From NCBI RefSeq assembly GCF_019279795.1, contig NC_056745.1, forward strand, positions 506,837,618 through 506,901,617: a DNA stretch of 64,000 nucleotides. Direction: 5' to 3'. The notes below the pieces were generated by a model. It was not told where the DNA came from, ran no database searches, and saw only the letters and a list, made by a program, of their open reading frames with translations. The position numbers and the translations under genes are program-made. Positions 34,885 to 47,029 of this stretch are shown piece by piece (position 1 is the stretch's first letter; every line of letters begins with the position of its first letter). The DNA comes from Protopterus annectens. Taxonomy: Eukaryota > Chordata > Ceratodontiformes > Protopteridae.

Positions 34885-35136
34885 TGTTGTTCTTTTTCTT
34901 TTGGCTTTTCCCAGTTAGGGGTTACCACAGCAGAACTCCAGTTGATTTTTACGGTGCTGAGGTGCCAGCCCGACACCCAACCTTCAACGCAGGCACGCCC
35001 ATTCATGCACATCTTTTGAACATCACTCGACCACAGGAAGGACATGCAGACTCCACACAGAAGGCGCTCCAGCCAAGAATCGAACAGGAGAGCCTTTTGC
35101 TGTGAGGCGACAGCGCTACTGCTGCACCACCATGGC
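34885..35136 (-). mobile_element. tRNA-headed SINE with RTE-type tail (copy 2)
   Basis: Flanked by a 21-bp target duplication, TTAGCTGTCACCTCAAAAAG T at 34864-34884 and 35137-35157, with one difference. On the minus strand it starts with a tRNA-like head: GGTGCAGCAGTAGCGCTGTC (A-box region), GCCTCACAGC, then CCTGTTCGATTCTTGG (B-box GTTCGATTC). It then has a body with GGAGTCTGCATGTCC and ends in a tail whose plus-strand form is TTCTTTTTCTTTTGGCTTTT CCCAGTTAGGGGTTACCACA. The tail matches the RTE end at 37.32 kb. Confidence 0.85.
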
Positions 35137-35157
35137 TTAGCTGTCACCTCATAAAGT

Positions 35158-35640
35158 AAGAAGAAGAACTGACACAGTGATAGTGAGAAGGGCTTGATGG
35201 TCAGTACCCCAAGGAGGAAAAAAAAGCACCAAAAAACATACTAATGAAGATATAATGTTAAGTCCATAAAACCCTGAGACTAGCAATCTCAACAAAAATG
35301 CTGCTTTACTTCCACTGGCAGTTAGTGCCCTTGTATCTGGATGCCTTCTATTCCTTTATTTTGACTAAAACATCAAGAAATAATATTGACAACATATAAA
35401 ATATAATAAATCAGCAAATAAACAGTATAAAAATCTATGACAGAATGCAAGTCAATTCGGTAAAATAACAGCTGCAGATAACTTTTTAAAAGTCGTTAAA
35501 CCTGCTAACTATACATAATACAGCTTAAATCTTATGTTATTAATTCATCGGTCAGCTTCTACAGTATAATTCTGTAAAAGAGTTGCTGATCCTTTAGATT
35601 TCACAAAAGTTAGATGAGAACTGCAATATTTTGTGCCTCC
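35158..35640. other. Unassigned AT-rich sequence
   Basis: No motif recognised. Confidence 0.35.
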
Positions 35641-36305
35641 AAATTACTGTTTTTTTTCTACTTCCCTCTATTCTATTTCAATCTTAATTTTGTTTTTGCT
35701 TTTTGCTTAAATGAATGCACCAAAAGGAAATGGTAGCTGTGCGGAAAAACAACAAATAACCAAAAAACACAGTAAACTAAGGAAATATTCCACAAGGAAA
35801 GGTTAGGAGATTTTCTCACTAAAATATTATTTGTTTATCAATAAACAATGAAAAATAAAAAATAATTAAAATAAAATGCTCTCATTCAATTATACATAAG
35901 AAGGACTACATCAACACTAATAAGTTTAAACTCACTACTTTCTTTTTATAACATTTTAATTCAATAATCTGGCACCCTTTAAAGTATAAACATACATTAA
36001 AAATTACCAACAACATGATACTTTTTCCCAAAATGCATATACATTTAGGACCTCTGACAATAAAATCACACATATCTGTATCCAAAGTGGAGCACAAGGA
36101 CTTAAATAAATGCAAGACATAAATACAACATGCAACCAATTAAAATGTGAAGGACTATGATAAAATATAATAAATATGCATAATTTTAGGATGAACTGAT
36201 TTAATATTAATAAACACATAAAATTATCTAAAACTTCCATAGATGTTAAATAATACACCGAACATAAATGCAGTAATATTAATTTTCATATTAGAACACA
36301 GATTG
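35640..36305 (-). repeat. Unclassified AT-rich repeat, copy 1
   Basis: Reverse complement aligns over several hundred bases with 44060-44600. Shared blocks include TTATTTAACATCTATGG, ATCATAGTCC...CACATTTTAA, TTTGGATA, GATTTTATTGTCA, AGGTCCTAAATGTA and CCTTTCCTTGTGGAATATTT. I do not recognise the family. It has no convincing coding frame. Confidence 0.7.
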
Positions 36306-37318
36306 TATGCAGTAGACCTGGAAAATAACCTTTTTGTTTTTTCAAAAACATTTTTATTTTGTTTTCATTATAAACATACACAAATGTACATATAACAAAT
36401 ACAATAAAGCAACAAACTATTTACAATATTTACATTCATCTATGACAAACAATCATTTTATCCATGAGAAGTTATCTGTATTTCTTCAAAAGGTTTCCCA
36501 ATTTTTGCCATGCTATTTTTTATGAGTAATGTTATGAGTTATATAACAAATGGCTTGCAGTTCTTTTTTACAAACAACTTTTACTAAATTAATAAAATCT
36601 TTAAACATCAAATCTTGTTTACTTTTCCAGTTCAAAGTAATAACTTTTCTTGCAATTGCAAGAATTGACCAGAGTAACTGAATCTGAGATTTAGGTATTA
36701 CATTAGGTATAGGAATAGGATTACTGAGTTAGAAATATGACAGTTATCAGACCATAAGGCATTTACAAACTATCTGAAGACTTTCCAGTATTGAACAACA
36801 TTTCTACATTCAATGAACACGTGAACCCAGTTGCCCTCTAGTAATTCATACATTTCTAACATTTACTTTCACTGTTTTTCAGTATAAGATTTATTTTATG
36901 TGGAGTATAGAAGCTCCTATTCATAAATTTCCATGTATACAATCTTTAATATAATGAAGAAGAGGTACCATACGTAGAATTCAATAACAGTCTTTTGGAT
37001 TCATCAGATATTTGTTCTCCATTAATCTTTACATAGTAATTCCAAAAATCTGAGTCAAACTTTAGAGTGTCTTCTCTTAGTATCTTATAGATAGGTGAGA
37101 TACTTAATTTTTGATTATGTGTCTTTTCAAGACACCTAATAAAAAGCTGAATCAAACTAGGCATAGATTCAGTCTCTAGGTTGATTGATACTCTTATTTT
37201 GTTTACTATAAACTGCTGTAATGAGTGTATAAACAACCAGCTGTCTTGACTATTATCAAAACTACATAAAAGAGAGTTTAGTGGTTTAATACTCTTTTCA
37301 ATAAACTGATGTCAGAAC

Positions 37319-38492
37319 TTCTTCTTTTTCTTTTGGCTGATCCCGTCAAGGGTCGCCACAGTGGATCAACTGTTTCTATTTCTTCCTGTCCTATGCATAT
37401 TGCTCTGTCACACCAACCACCTGCATGTCCTCTCTCACCACATCCATAAACCTTATCTTAGGCCTTCCTCTTTTCCTGTTACCTGTCAGCTTCATCCTTA
37501 GCATCTTTTTCGCAATATACTCTGCATCCCTCCTCAGGACATGTCCATACCAATGTAATCTTGCCTCTCTGGCTTTGTCTCTAAACCTTCCAACCTGGGC
37601 TGACCCTCTAATATACTTATTCCTAATACTGTCCATCCTCGTCACACCCAGTGCAAATCTTAACATCTTCAGCTCTGCCACGTCAAGCTCTGACTCCTAC
37701 CTTTTTGTCAATGCCATTGTCTCCAACCCATATAACATAGCTGTTCTCACTACCCAATTGTAGACCTTCTCTTTCACTCTTACTGGTACTCGTCTGTCAT
37801 AAATCACTCCTGACACTCTTCTACACCCACTCCATCCTGCCTGTACTCTCTTCTTCACTTCTCTTCCACACTCACCATTACTCTGAAGTGTTGATCCCAA
37901 GTATTTAAACTCATCCACCTTCGCCACTTCTACTCCCTGCATCCTCACCACTCCTCTATCCTCCCTCTCATTCACACACATATATTCTATCTTAGTCCTG
38001 CTGACCTTCATTCCTCTTCTCTCTAGAGCCTATCTCCACCTCTCCAGGGTCTCCTCCACCTGTTCCCTACTCTCACTACAGATCACAATGTCATATGCAA
38101 ACATCATAGTCCACGGGGATTCCTGTCTGATCTTGTCTGTCAATCTGTCCATCACCATTACAAATAAGAAAGGGCTCAGAGCTGAACCTTGATGTAATCC
38201 CACCTCCACCTTAAATGCATCCGTCACTCCCAGGCAGACCTCACCACTGTCACACTACCCTCATACATATCCTGTACCACTCTTACATACTTCTCTGACA
38301 CTCCTGACTTCCTCATACAATACCACAACTCCTCTCTAGGCACCCTGTCATATGCTTTCTCTAAATCTACAAAGACACAATGCAACTCCTTCTAACATTC
38401 TCTGTACTTCTCCATCAACACTCTCAAAGCAAACATTGCATCTGTAGTGCTCTTTCCTGGCATGAAACCATACTGCTGATCACTAATCATGC
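37319..38492 (-). mobile_element. RTE-clade LINE fragment, 5'-truncated
   Basis: The 3' ~1.17 kb of an RTE LINE in reverse orientation, inserted in L1 copy f and flanked by CAGAAC on both sides (37313-37318 and 38493-38498). Coding, in minus order: RT (38030-38227, [24 protein letters not shown] altered to FAYD), then KYLGSTLQSNGECGREVKKR and YGLETMALTKR (37697-38011). The C-terminus is LHWYGHVLRRDAEYIAKKML and RKRGRPKIRFMDVVRED (37391-37681). These are hallmark RTE C-terminal blocks. The element ends at 37319-37370 with the tail shared by the SINEs. Confidence 0.85.
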
Positions 38493-39084
38493 CAGAACAT
38501 CGTTGTTTTCCTTTAATTTTTCATCGCATTGATGTTGAAAGAATCTAGGCAATCAGGTGAGTATGCTATAGGGAATATAAGAAATAAAAATTGTTTAATG
38601 TTGTAATTACAATCAATTATATTTTAAAGTTAGTAAATATTTGATTAATGCCATAAGAAAAATGATCAAACGTCTTATTAAACAAACAAAATTCACATAA
38701 AATCCAATGAACTTTACTTATTCCATATTGTTCCTTAAATTGATTTTCTATAGTTCTGATATCAGTTATATGAATGCCATGTATTGTTTTCCAGCCAGAT
38801 ATATAGGTAGGTGTGATCCATTGTAATATTACATTAATTATAACTGATTTGGAATAAAGATCTAAGCTAGGGAATGCTATCCCATTACTGTTCCAAGCTC
38901 TAATGTGCCATGCATATGCAATCCTATGTTTTAAGGGGACCATAAAAATTTAAGTAGCATGGAATCTAATTTTTTAAAAAAGTTTTTGGGAGGGAATAGT
39001 ATCAATGACTGTATATAAAACAAAATTTTAGGTAAAATTATCATTTTAATTAATGAGCGCCTATCCTCCATTGTGAAGAACATT

Positions 39085-39582
39085 TTATTCCATCTTTTGA
39101 TTACTATTGGTTATTAAATTATTGTAGTTTAGTTTAACAAGCTCTTTCCATGTACTCTTTATATTGACACCCAAATTTTCTAATACATCATTCTCCCAAT
39201 AAAATATGCTATTCTCTTTTGGGTTTTTATTGATCTTTTTGTTAATTAGTAATGTTTTAGATTTATTATGATTAAATTTAAGCCTTGAAATTATTTCAGA
39301 CTTGCTTAAGGTATTTATAACATCATGCAAAGAACCATCAATATCACCCAATGTTAACATATCATCAGCAAATAATTGTATCTTAGGACAATAGTCCTTA
39401 TTAATTTGAAAGCCTTTTATATTTTGCTTGTTTCTGATATATGCAGCAAAAGGTTCCATTGAAAGAGCAAACAATAATGATGACAAAGGACAACCTTGTC
39501 TAGTTCCCTTGAGGATTTCTAGTGGTGAGAAAAGATGTGATCCAATGTTCACATAATCTTGTGCCCCACTATAAATGTTCAT
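39085..39582 (-). pseudogene. L1/Tx1-type RT core (copy f)
   Basis: A 165-codon open piece with the core of an L1-clade reverse transcriptase: LKGTRQGCPLSSLLFALSME (motif B) at about residues 24-43, QLFADDMLTL (catalytic FADD retained) at about 69-78, and SRLKFNHNKSKTLLIN after it. It is the least damaged LINE RT core in the window. The frame closes before the thumb, where the KYLG-like block reads LENLGVNIKSTW. Confidence 0.8.
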
Positions 39583-40930
39583 TAATAAGTTGACAAAATC
39601 TGGGGAGAATTCAAAACCAATCAGAATTCTTTGTAGATAAGACCAGCTAATAGAATCAAAAGGCTTTTCTATGTCTAGGCTGATAATAGTTAGTTGTTTT
39701 TTTTTTGTATTTGCATGCTATGTCTATTAATTATAGTAATTTAATAATGTTATCTTGTACTTTTCTAAGAAGGAACCCTGTCTGGTCATTATGTATTAGA
39801 TTAGGTAATATGTCCTTTATCCTATTAGCTAATATTGTCATTAAAATTTTATAATCAGTCTTTAGTAATGACATTGGCCTATATGAATCATCATTTGGGG
39901 TCCTTACCTTGTTTTAATATGGGGGAGAGAACTGAATATTTCCATGATGGGAGTGTTATACATTTTTGCTTAACCATAGTAAAGGCAATCATCATTTTCT
40001 TTATTATATAGTCAGGATAAATCTTATATAGTTCAGGAATAATTCCATCTAGTCCTGGAGCTTTATTATCTTTTAATTTTTTATTTGCTCTTTCACTTCT
40101 GTTAGTGTTATTTGTTTGTTTAATATGTTATTTTGTTGCATTGACACCTTAGTATTTATATTTTTTTGAATAAAAGTATTTATTACATTATCTGTCTCTA
40201 AAAGTGGTGTGTTATTATTTATATGTTTATAGTAGTTTTTAAACACTTCTAATATGTCCATTAAGTTAGATGTACTCTTAACTGAACCATCACTTTTATA
40301 TTTAATCTGAATACGATTTTGATTGTTTTTTTTTTTTGGATCTTACTGCTATTTTATGTAGATATTTGGGATTTACAGCATAAGACTGTAATTTCGAATT
40401 TTCCAGGTTTATGGCTACCTTATGATTCAGAACTTCTAAGTATTTTTGATTTAACTTAGTAATTTCATTATGTGGTACTTTGTTATTTGATTTTGCATCC
40501 ATTTTTAGCTTGTCTATGTTTTATTGTAAGTCTAAAAGTTCTTTGTCCCACTCTCTCCTTTTTTAAGGTACCAAGGTTTTATTCTACCATATATATAAAC
40601 TTTAAAGTTGTCCCATAGTATAGTATCAGTCACTTCACCATTATCATTTGTTTCCATAAACATGTCTATTTCTTTCATTAACTCTTCCCTAAAGTCTTTT
40701 AACTTAGTTATGTAAGCAGGAATTCTCTGTAAAAATCTTAAACCATCTGTATGCATAGTTAATGTAAAGTTTATAGCATTGTGGTCCAAAAGTGGACAAA
40801 TCATTATAGATACATCACTTATTTTAGAGTATATATTATTTGAGACAAAGATCTTATCAATGTTTGTTTGTGTACCAAACTGATATGAATAGTGAGTATA
40901 GAATAAGGAGAAAATAACCTTTTCTCATTC

Positions 40931-41350
40931 AGATTTATCTGCCTGCAAATTGAGCACAGGGATAAAGTAAATATATTAATTTAGTCCAGGAAAGGTGGTG
41001 GCCTTCAATCTGAATTTCCATAGCAGTTCCTTATATTCACGTTTGTTTTCCCACACCCCACCACTGGGGTCAGGAATAACCATTTCCAATATTAGCAAAT
41101 TCAAATTTTATAAAATCTTTACATACTACAGACTATTTATATAGAGCTTTGCTTAAATTTATTTTAGAAATGTCATAATAAAGCTCATAAATCCTCATAT
41201 AATATCCTGTCAGTTTTACCAACATAAAAACTTAACTTGAACAGATTTAGCATTTAGCTATATATACTAGGCATTTACTATTACAATTACCATTCTGTGG
41301 TGTGACAATAGTGCCAACTAAGTTCTCCAAGAATATTTCATCCTCTGTAA
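40931..41350. other. Unassigned AT-rich sequence
   Basis: No motif recognised; possibly degraded endonuclease region of L1 copy f at its left side. Confidence 0.3.
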
Positions 41351-41354
41351 ATGT

Positions 41355-41702
41355 ATAGGAACATTGACTGTGGGGGCAGCACAGAGGTGCAGAGGATATC
41401 ATCAAAATGTTTCCCAGTGCAGTTCTCACCTGAGTAGCCTTCTGTGTAGAGTCTGCATGTTTGTGTGGTTTCCTCCAGGTCCTTGGTTTCCTCCCATTCT
41501 CCAAATACATGTAGTAAATGGACTGGACACTCTAAATTGGCCATAGGTGTAAGTGTTCATGCAAGAACAACAATGACAGGGCTAGACAACTGGTGGTGCG
41601 AACATTGACTCTAGATGATTGTTACTGTTGAAGTGACACCCTGACCCTATGTGCACAAAAGGGGTTGAGGATGAATTGATTGCTGGATTGATGGATTGAC
41701 TA
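41355..41702 (+). mobile_element. tRNA-headed SINE with L2-type tail (plus)
   Basis: Starts with a decayed tRNA head (GGGGGCAGCACAGAGGTGCA) and passes through GTAGAGTCTGCATGTTTGTG, TGGTTTCCTCCAGG and the ACTGGACACTCTAAATTGGC C block. It ends in GTTGAGGATGAATTGATTGC with a GGATTGAT-type tail at 41680-41702. It parallels the minus-strand SINE at 3.6 kb. The CTCTAAATTGGCC-type block and tail are widely seen in L2-mobilised fish and amphibian SINEs. Confidence 0.7.
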
Positions 41703-41704
41703 AA

Positions 41705-43560
41705 GGAGCAGGATTTGCAGGTCTCCATCTTGATTCTTTCCTTATATCTTTTTCTAGTGTTGTCTCTTTCCAACATATGTTTTATACTGCATGCTGTTTT
41801 GCAAACAAAACATGGATTTTCTCCCACAAGTTTTAAAATCAGGTCATTAGCCTTAGCAATAGTCCAGTTTTTCCTAATTATGCACTTAAAGCATGCTACT
41901 ACTAGAACTGAATTTTATCATCATAGCCCTTTCAAATAATTAACCAGAAATGGGCCCTGTGTTGTTAGTACTGGTCTCAGTTTTCTCATGTCTAAACCCC
42001 ATTGCCAAAAGGTCCAAAATTAGATTTCCTTCTCTAATTGTATGTCTCTACTGATATCTAAAACTAACTTTTCTTGGATAACCCCTGTCCAAAAATATAA
42101 CACCCAGTTCCTTACTCTCTAGAGTGAAGAGACCATCATCTGAAACCATACATGTTAGTCAAATACATTTTTCTTTCATCAACCCTTTCTTAAGCATAAA
42201 AGGGTGTGAACTATTAAAATGCAAATAACCATTATTAAATGAAGGCTTCCTCAAAGTACGAAGTAAAATTTACCATTCATCTTGTGTCCAAATAATCTAT
42301 TTTAGGTAGGTAAATTTAAGAAAATTGGTGGTACTCTGTATGTAATCGATAAACTCCACCATTCTCATAGGTATTACTCCATAAAATGAAAATATCATCA
42401 ATATATCTTAAATTTTGATAGACTGTAATATTCTTTTTAAAATATATACTTTCTTTCCCAAGTCAGCATAACTAAATTCATGAACATGGGTGCACAGGCT
42501 GTGCCTCTCACAACACCATTGACTTGTTTCTATATTTCTCCTTCAAACCACATGAAATTGTTCTCCAACACTCTGTTCAAGCATTCCAGAATTAACTTAA
42601 CATCATCATTGCTGAGAAATTCCAGTTCAATTTGCTGAGAAGTTCCAGTTCAATAAGGGCATCATAGAAGACGGCCTATCCTTCCTCTTGGGGAATACAG
42701 GTAAAAAGGTCACCCACATTTATATTTAAAAAACAACATTGTCTTGCCACAAATCTTTGAGTCTCCCTAAATAATCCAAGGAAACCTTTAAAAAAGGACT
42801 CCCATTAGTAAATACAGGTTTGAGATGCCTGTTATTGTACAATGCAAGTGTATATGTTTTAGAGCCTTTGGCAGGTATAATAAGTCAAGGGGGTTATAAA
42901 TACATTTCTATACTTTTGGAATCCTAAAAATAGTAGGTATAGTAGAATGTGGATTCCTTAAAAATTGTATAAAAGTAGATTAATCATGCCTTGCATGAGA
43001 CAAGTCTTCCAGTTGTAAATCAATCTCTCTGAATGCAAAATTTATCTTATTTCTTAAAATGTCTGAGTAGGTAATGTCATCATGGAGGATTTAGAATATT
43101 ACCTTGGTTTAATCTAGAGAATCAAAAATAATAATATGTTACCCTTATCTGGCTTCATGATCATCAGGGATTTATCCCCTATCAATCTATTCAACAAACT
43201 GTACTCTTTAATCATCAAATTGTAGCATTTGTGCCCACCTTTTCTTGTTTCCAATTTATATAAATCAATAATACCAGCTATCTCAAACATCTGAGTGACA
43301 GGATGCTTGACAAGATTGGGCATACTCTTTTTATTAAACAACCTGTTAAAACTTCCTGGACCATTAACTACCTCATTAAAATGGACAGCCAAATTGATTT
43401 TTCTACTAAATAACTTTAACTCTGAAATGTAGTCAACATCAAAATGTTTACTAGAGATAAACATGAAACCCTTTTCAAATAAAGAAAAATATTTGATAGT
43501 GATGCTAAGACCACTATAGTTAAAATGTTAAAACCACTGTGCTTCACTAAAATACATCTG
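41705..43560 (-). mobile_element. Penelope-like retroelement copy c (minus)
   Basis: A degraded PLE in reverse orientation. The N-terminal part (43114-43464) ends with IMKPDKGN, the PLE-type KPxDKG motif at about 43150. Further along the minus strand, 42470-42530 reads VRGTACAPMFMNLVMLTWE, equivalent to GTAMGAVFAPMYANL in the better copy. Near 41780-41830 a GENPCFVCKTACSI segment may be the cysteine linker. I did not see YxDD or GIY-YIG intact. It is adjacent to the SINE at 41.36 kb. Confidence 0.65.
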
Positions 43561-44040
43561 TATTCACAAATCAAATCTGCATGGGATATTGTTTGACACT
43601 TCTCTTAATATCTAATAATTTCTTCCCTTCCCTCTTCCTCTACCCATTCTCCGTCTTTGTTTTTTATGTTGGTTTAACCAAGAGGATATTACGTAAGATG
43701 ATTTATATATCTTCTCTGACATAAAAAAGCTTCATTATTATAACATTTCTAAAATACATTTAAGCTAAGTTCTATATAAATATTCTGTGGTATGTAAAGA
43801 TGTAAAAAAATGAATTTACTGCATTAGAGATGGTTGATCCTGACCATAGTGGTGGCGCATGGGTGAACAGAATTGAATATAATGAACTACTACAGCAATT
43901 CAGACTAAACACTCTCACCTCTCTAGACTAAATGAACATATTTCCATCACCCATATTCTTAGTTTGTGGGCAAATAAATTGTAACAACATATGTATGAAT
44001 GAGAAAAGGTTTTATCCAGGTCAACTGCTTACACGTTGTG
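43561..44040. repeat. Unclassified repeat related to 48.9 kb
   Basis: The part at about 43850-43975 resembles 48920-49045: both have GGTGAACAGAATTGAATAT-like sequence, then a CTC-rich stretch, then GAA(T/C)-A-TATTTCCAT. No coding frame is supported. It may be part of the same unit as the repeat that follows. Confidence 0.4.
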
Positions 44041-44203
44041 TTCTAACATGAAAATTAATTTTAATGTGTTTATATACAGTGCATTATTTAACATCTATGG
44101 TAGTTTTATATCATCTATTATATTTCATCATAGTCCACATTTTAAATGGTTGCAATTTGTATTTATATTTTAAAGTTTTATTTAAGTCTTTGTACTTTAC
44201 TTT

Positions 44204-44300
<97 letters not shown>

Positions 44301-44640
44301 TGTGTGTGTGTATGATTTTATTGTCATAGGTCCTAAATGTACATGAATTTGGGGGAAAAGTATTATACTGTTCGTGATTTTTTTATGTTTAAGGATTCCA
44401 TTTTAGTAAATTCAAATGCTATAAAAAGTAGTATGGTATTTAAACTTGTTTGTTCTGATAATGCTTTTTATGTATCATAGGATGAAAATATTTAACTTAT
44501 TTTATTATTTTTTATTTTTCTTTATTGATAATAAAATAATATTTTAGAGGGCACAGTTCCTGACCTTTCCTTGTGGAATATTTCCTTACCATGCATTCTT
44601 TCTGGTTATTTCTGTGAAAGCACCTTTATAGATCACTATT
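44041..44640 (+). repeat. Unclassified AT-rich repeat, copy 2
   Basis: Direct-orientation copy of the repeat found reversed at 35.64-36.3 kb. The unit is interrupted by a microsatellite at 44205-44311, exactly where copy 1 has only a short GATACAGATATGTGTGATTT. Confidence 0.7.
44205..44311. repeat. (TA)n-(TG)n microsatellite
   Basis: About 55 bp of TA followed by about 50 bp of TG repeat with one TATG interruption, lying inside copy 2 of the unclassified repeat. Confidence 0.95.
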
Positions 44641-46343
44641 GCATATGCAAAATGTTGTTTTCAGTTAAGCACAGGAGTCTTATCATTATGGTCATTCTGC
44701 TCTAGAGATCATCTATTCAATTATCTCTCTGCAGACAGACCAGAGCATTGGAGACCTAGCAAGTAATAAATGTTTATTGAGTAACACATCTCATGCTTGT
44801 CCCAAACTTTTACAAAGTACCCCAATAGATCACCAGCTTGCCCAAATTCTTACTTTTTCACTTTCTCCAATATTTGTCTAGACTTCCTGGCATTAGTACC
44901 TCTAACTTCTCCCATTCTGCCCTTCTGTTTCAGAAGACAATCCACATAAGAAGGGGAGGGTTTGGTACTGCTGCTCATGGACATACTCATTCACCCTATT
45001 TTAAGAAGGGAAAGACAAACTCTTACTATGCCTTGGACATGCCCCCCACCCCCGATAAAGTTACTTATTAGGTTTTGCTAGTGAATCACTTAGGGAGAGC
45101 AATAGAGAACTAATAAATACTGCAAAGTCTGAAATATGAGGAGAGTACTATCATCACATCATCTTTATTATCAGAACTTATGCTGGAATGGTCAAACAAA
45201 CTCATCCCCAAGACCACATTGTTTCTTTGCATATTCAGGCACCAAATAAGACAGCTCTGCTTGACTGATTGATCACGTATCACCTCTTACATAAAAAAGC
45301 TTCAGTAGTACTATAAGAAAATGAAAAGTAAGCATTTTTAATGACATCCAGAATGACTGAAAATCTTAGCTGAATCATGTATTCCTTACTCCTTGTGAGT
45401 ATGACCACTAAGATAGATAACCTGAGTTTACCAAGCAGTGCTGGTGAATAGTCCCACTTTATTACCAGTCAGCTCAAGTAAACCATTTTTCATCATTACT
45501 GTTTTGAGAACCAGAGTGCTATCTAGAACATTAAGACACATGATGATGAAATTAAGTGAGAAAGTATTCCTCACTATGTTGTGTATACAACTAACTCATG
45601 CTTCCCATCCTATGTGCTGTATCAATAAGCAGAGATCAAGGAAAGGTGCTCATACTCTTTTGGGCTTTGACAATAAACCCAATAGCATGATCACCCCCCC
45701 ACATCCTAAAGAAGCCTTGTGAAATCAGATTGCACTCTCTGGTGTCCTCAGGGTTATCCAGTTTATGCCAAAGTCCATCACTTTTGGTTGGAGAATGCTG
45801 TCTAACAATGCCTTATGCTGTTTCCATTGCCAGCTGCAATTGTTCAGAACAAGCAGATAAAATTTCCAGTTTATAATCATGTTTTGCCAGGGTTGGTTGA
45901 ATAACTGTAGTATCCAGAAGCAGCTATTTAACACTTATCTCGCTTAGGGCATCTCTTCTATTGTCTGCTGTCAGCATTTTCAAGGCTTACTACAATAACA
46001 TATCCACTTCTTTACAAGCAGAGAAACAAGCTATCTGACAGCTCTGCCTCTTCTTCCTAAATTACATAAACAGCTTAAGACATAAGTCAATAAAGGAACT
46101 GATCAGATTTTCTAGCAAAATTCAGTAAATGGATTGAAGATTCCTTAAGATTCATAAAAACTTTAGAAGAACTGCAATATTTTCATATTGGCTTGGCTTT
46201 TTGTACCCCCCATTCAGTCTTAACTTAGTTTCACCTTTTTAACTTCTGAAATACAGTTTAATACTAGAAGCAACCTTACCCTAGTGTATAGTACTTGATA
46301 AAAGGCTGCATGTTAATTGCTTGCCTACCTTTTAAATACATCT
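44641..46343. other. Unassigned sequence
   Basis: About 1.7 kb without recognised element or gene. Open stretches 44838-45071 and 45438-45722 (plus) have no family motif and no supporting context. Confidence 0.35.
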
Positions 46344-47029
46344 AATAGGTTCATAGCTACTTACCAGGCTATTCTTCTGTGAGGGGCTTAAGAAGCCTGG
46401 CCTTACAGTCCTATGGCAATTTTAAGCCCTTGTACTTAGCATACAAAAACTCAGAGATAGGCCAAACAAGGATATGTTGGAACATTTACATGTTTCCCCT
46501 ATCCATGAGGGGCAAGGGTATTAAACTGGGAGTGAATTTGTGGTTACACACACATTCATTCAAAATATACTTGATTGGAGTAAAAGAAATACTTTGTTTT
46601 ATGTGGCATGGGAGATGGTTCCATAGAAGCTGTATTCTCTGTGATACAAACCTGGTCCTCCAACATCTTCTATTTATTTTGCAGATTGATATCCTTTAAG
46701 CAAGTGTTTATGATACCATTGGACATCCAAATATATAATAGGTCTAACAGAATAGGGTCTGTTGAAATTCTGTACACAAGGCAGAGACTGACTCTCGATG
46801 TATTACTTTACAGTGAGGAGAGAAACAAGGCTTAGAGATAGTCTGTATAGTTTTTTATGATTTAGGGCCTTGATATTTTTACTGGGAAAGCATTGTGGTC
46901 ATTCCAGTTGTGATAAGTGTTTGCACAGGTACATACAGAAAGGGGCATTATACTCAATAATCAGGCTAAGGAGGACTTCTAAGATGGCTGTACACTGATT
47001 AGCAGCTTAACTTTAACTATCCCAAAGTG

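Larger units (their letters stand above)
36338..40930 (-). mobile_element. L1/Tx1-type LINE, second family (copy f), split by RTE
   Basis: A minus-strand L1-clade LINE distinct from copies a-e, in two pieces (36338-37318 and 38493-40930). It includes the pre-RT linker (40532-40804: HNAINFTLTMHTDGLRFLQR, ILWDNFKVYIYGRIKPWYLK) and RT (39085-39582). The thumb and C-terminal region is at 38617-38943 (AYAWHIRAWNSNGIAFPSLD) and 36946-37236. The 3' end at 36338 is A/T-rich. The RTE fragment interrupts the C-terminal region. Upstream endonuclease beyond about 40930 is not recognised. Confidence 0.75.

Noticed and set aside
34885..35136. A functional tRNA gene
   Set aside because: The A- and B-box-like pieces belong to a SINE head; no complete cloverleaf or anticodon arm is evident and the element has a LINE tail and target duplication. 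The same holds for the heads at 17.7, 41.36 and 52.06 kb.
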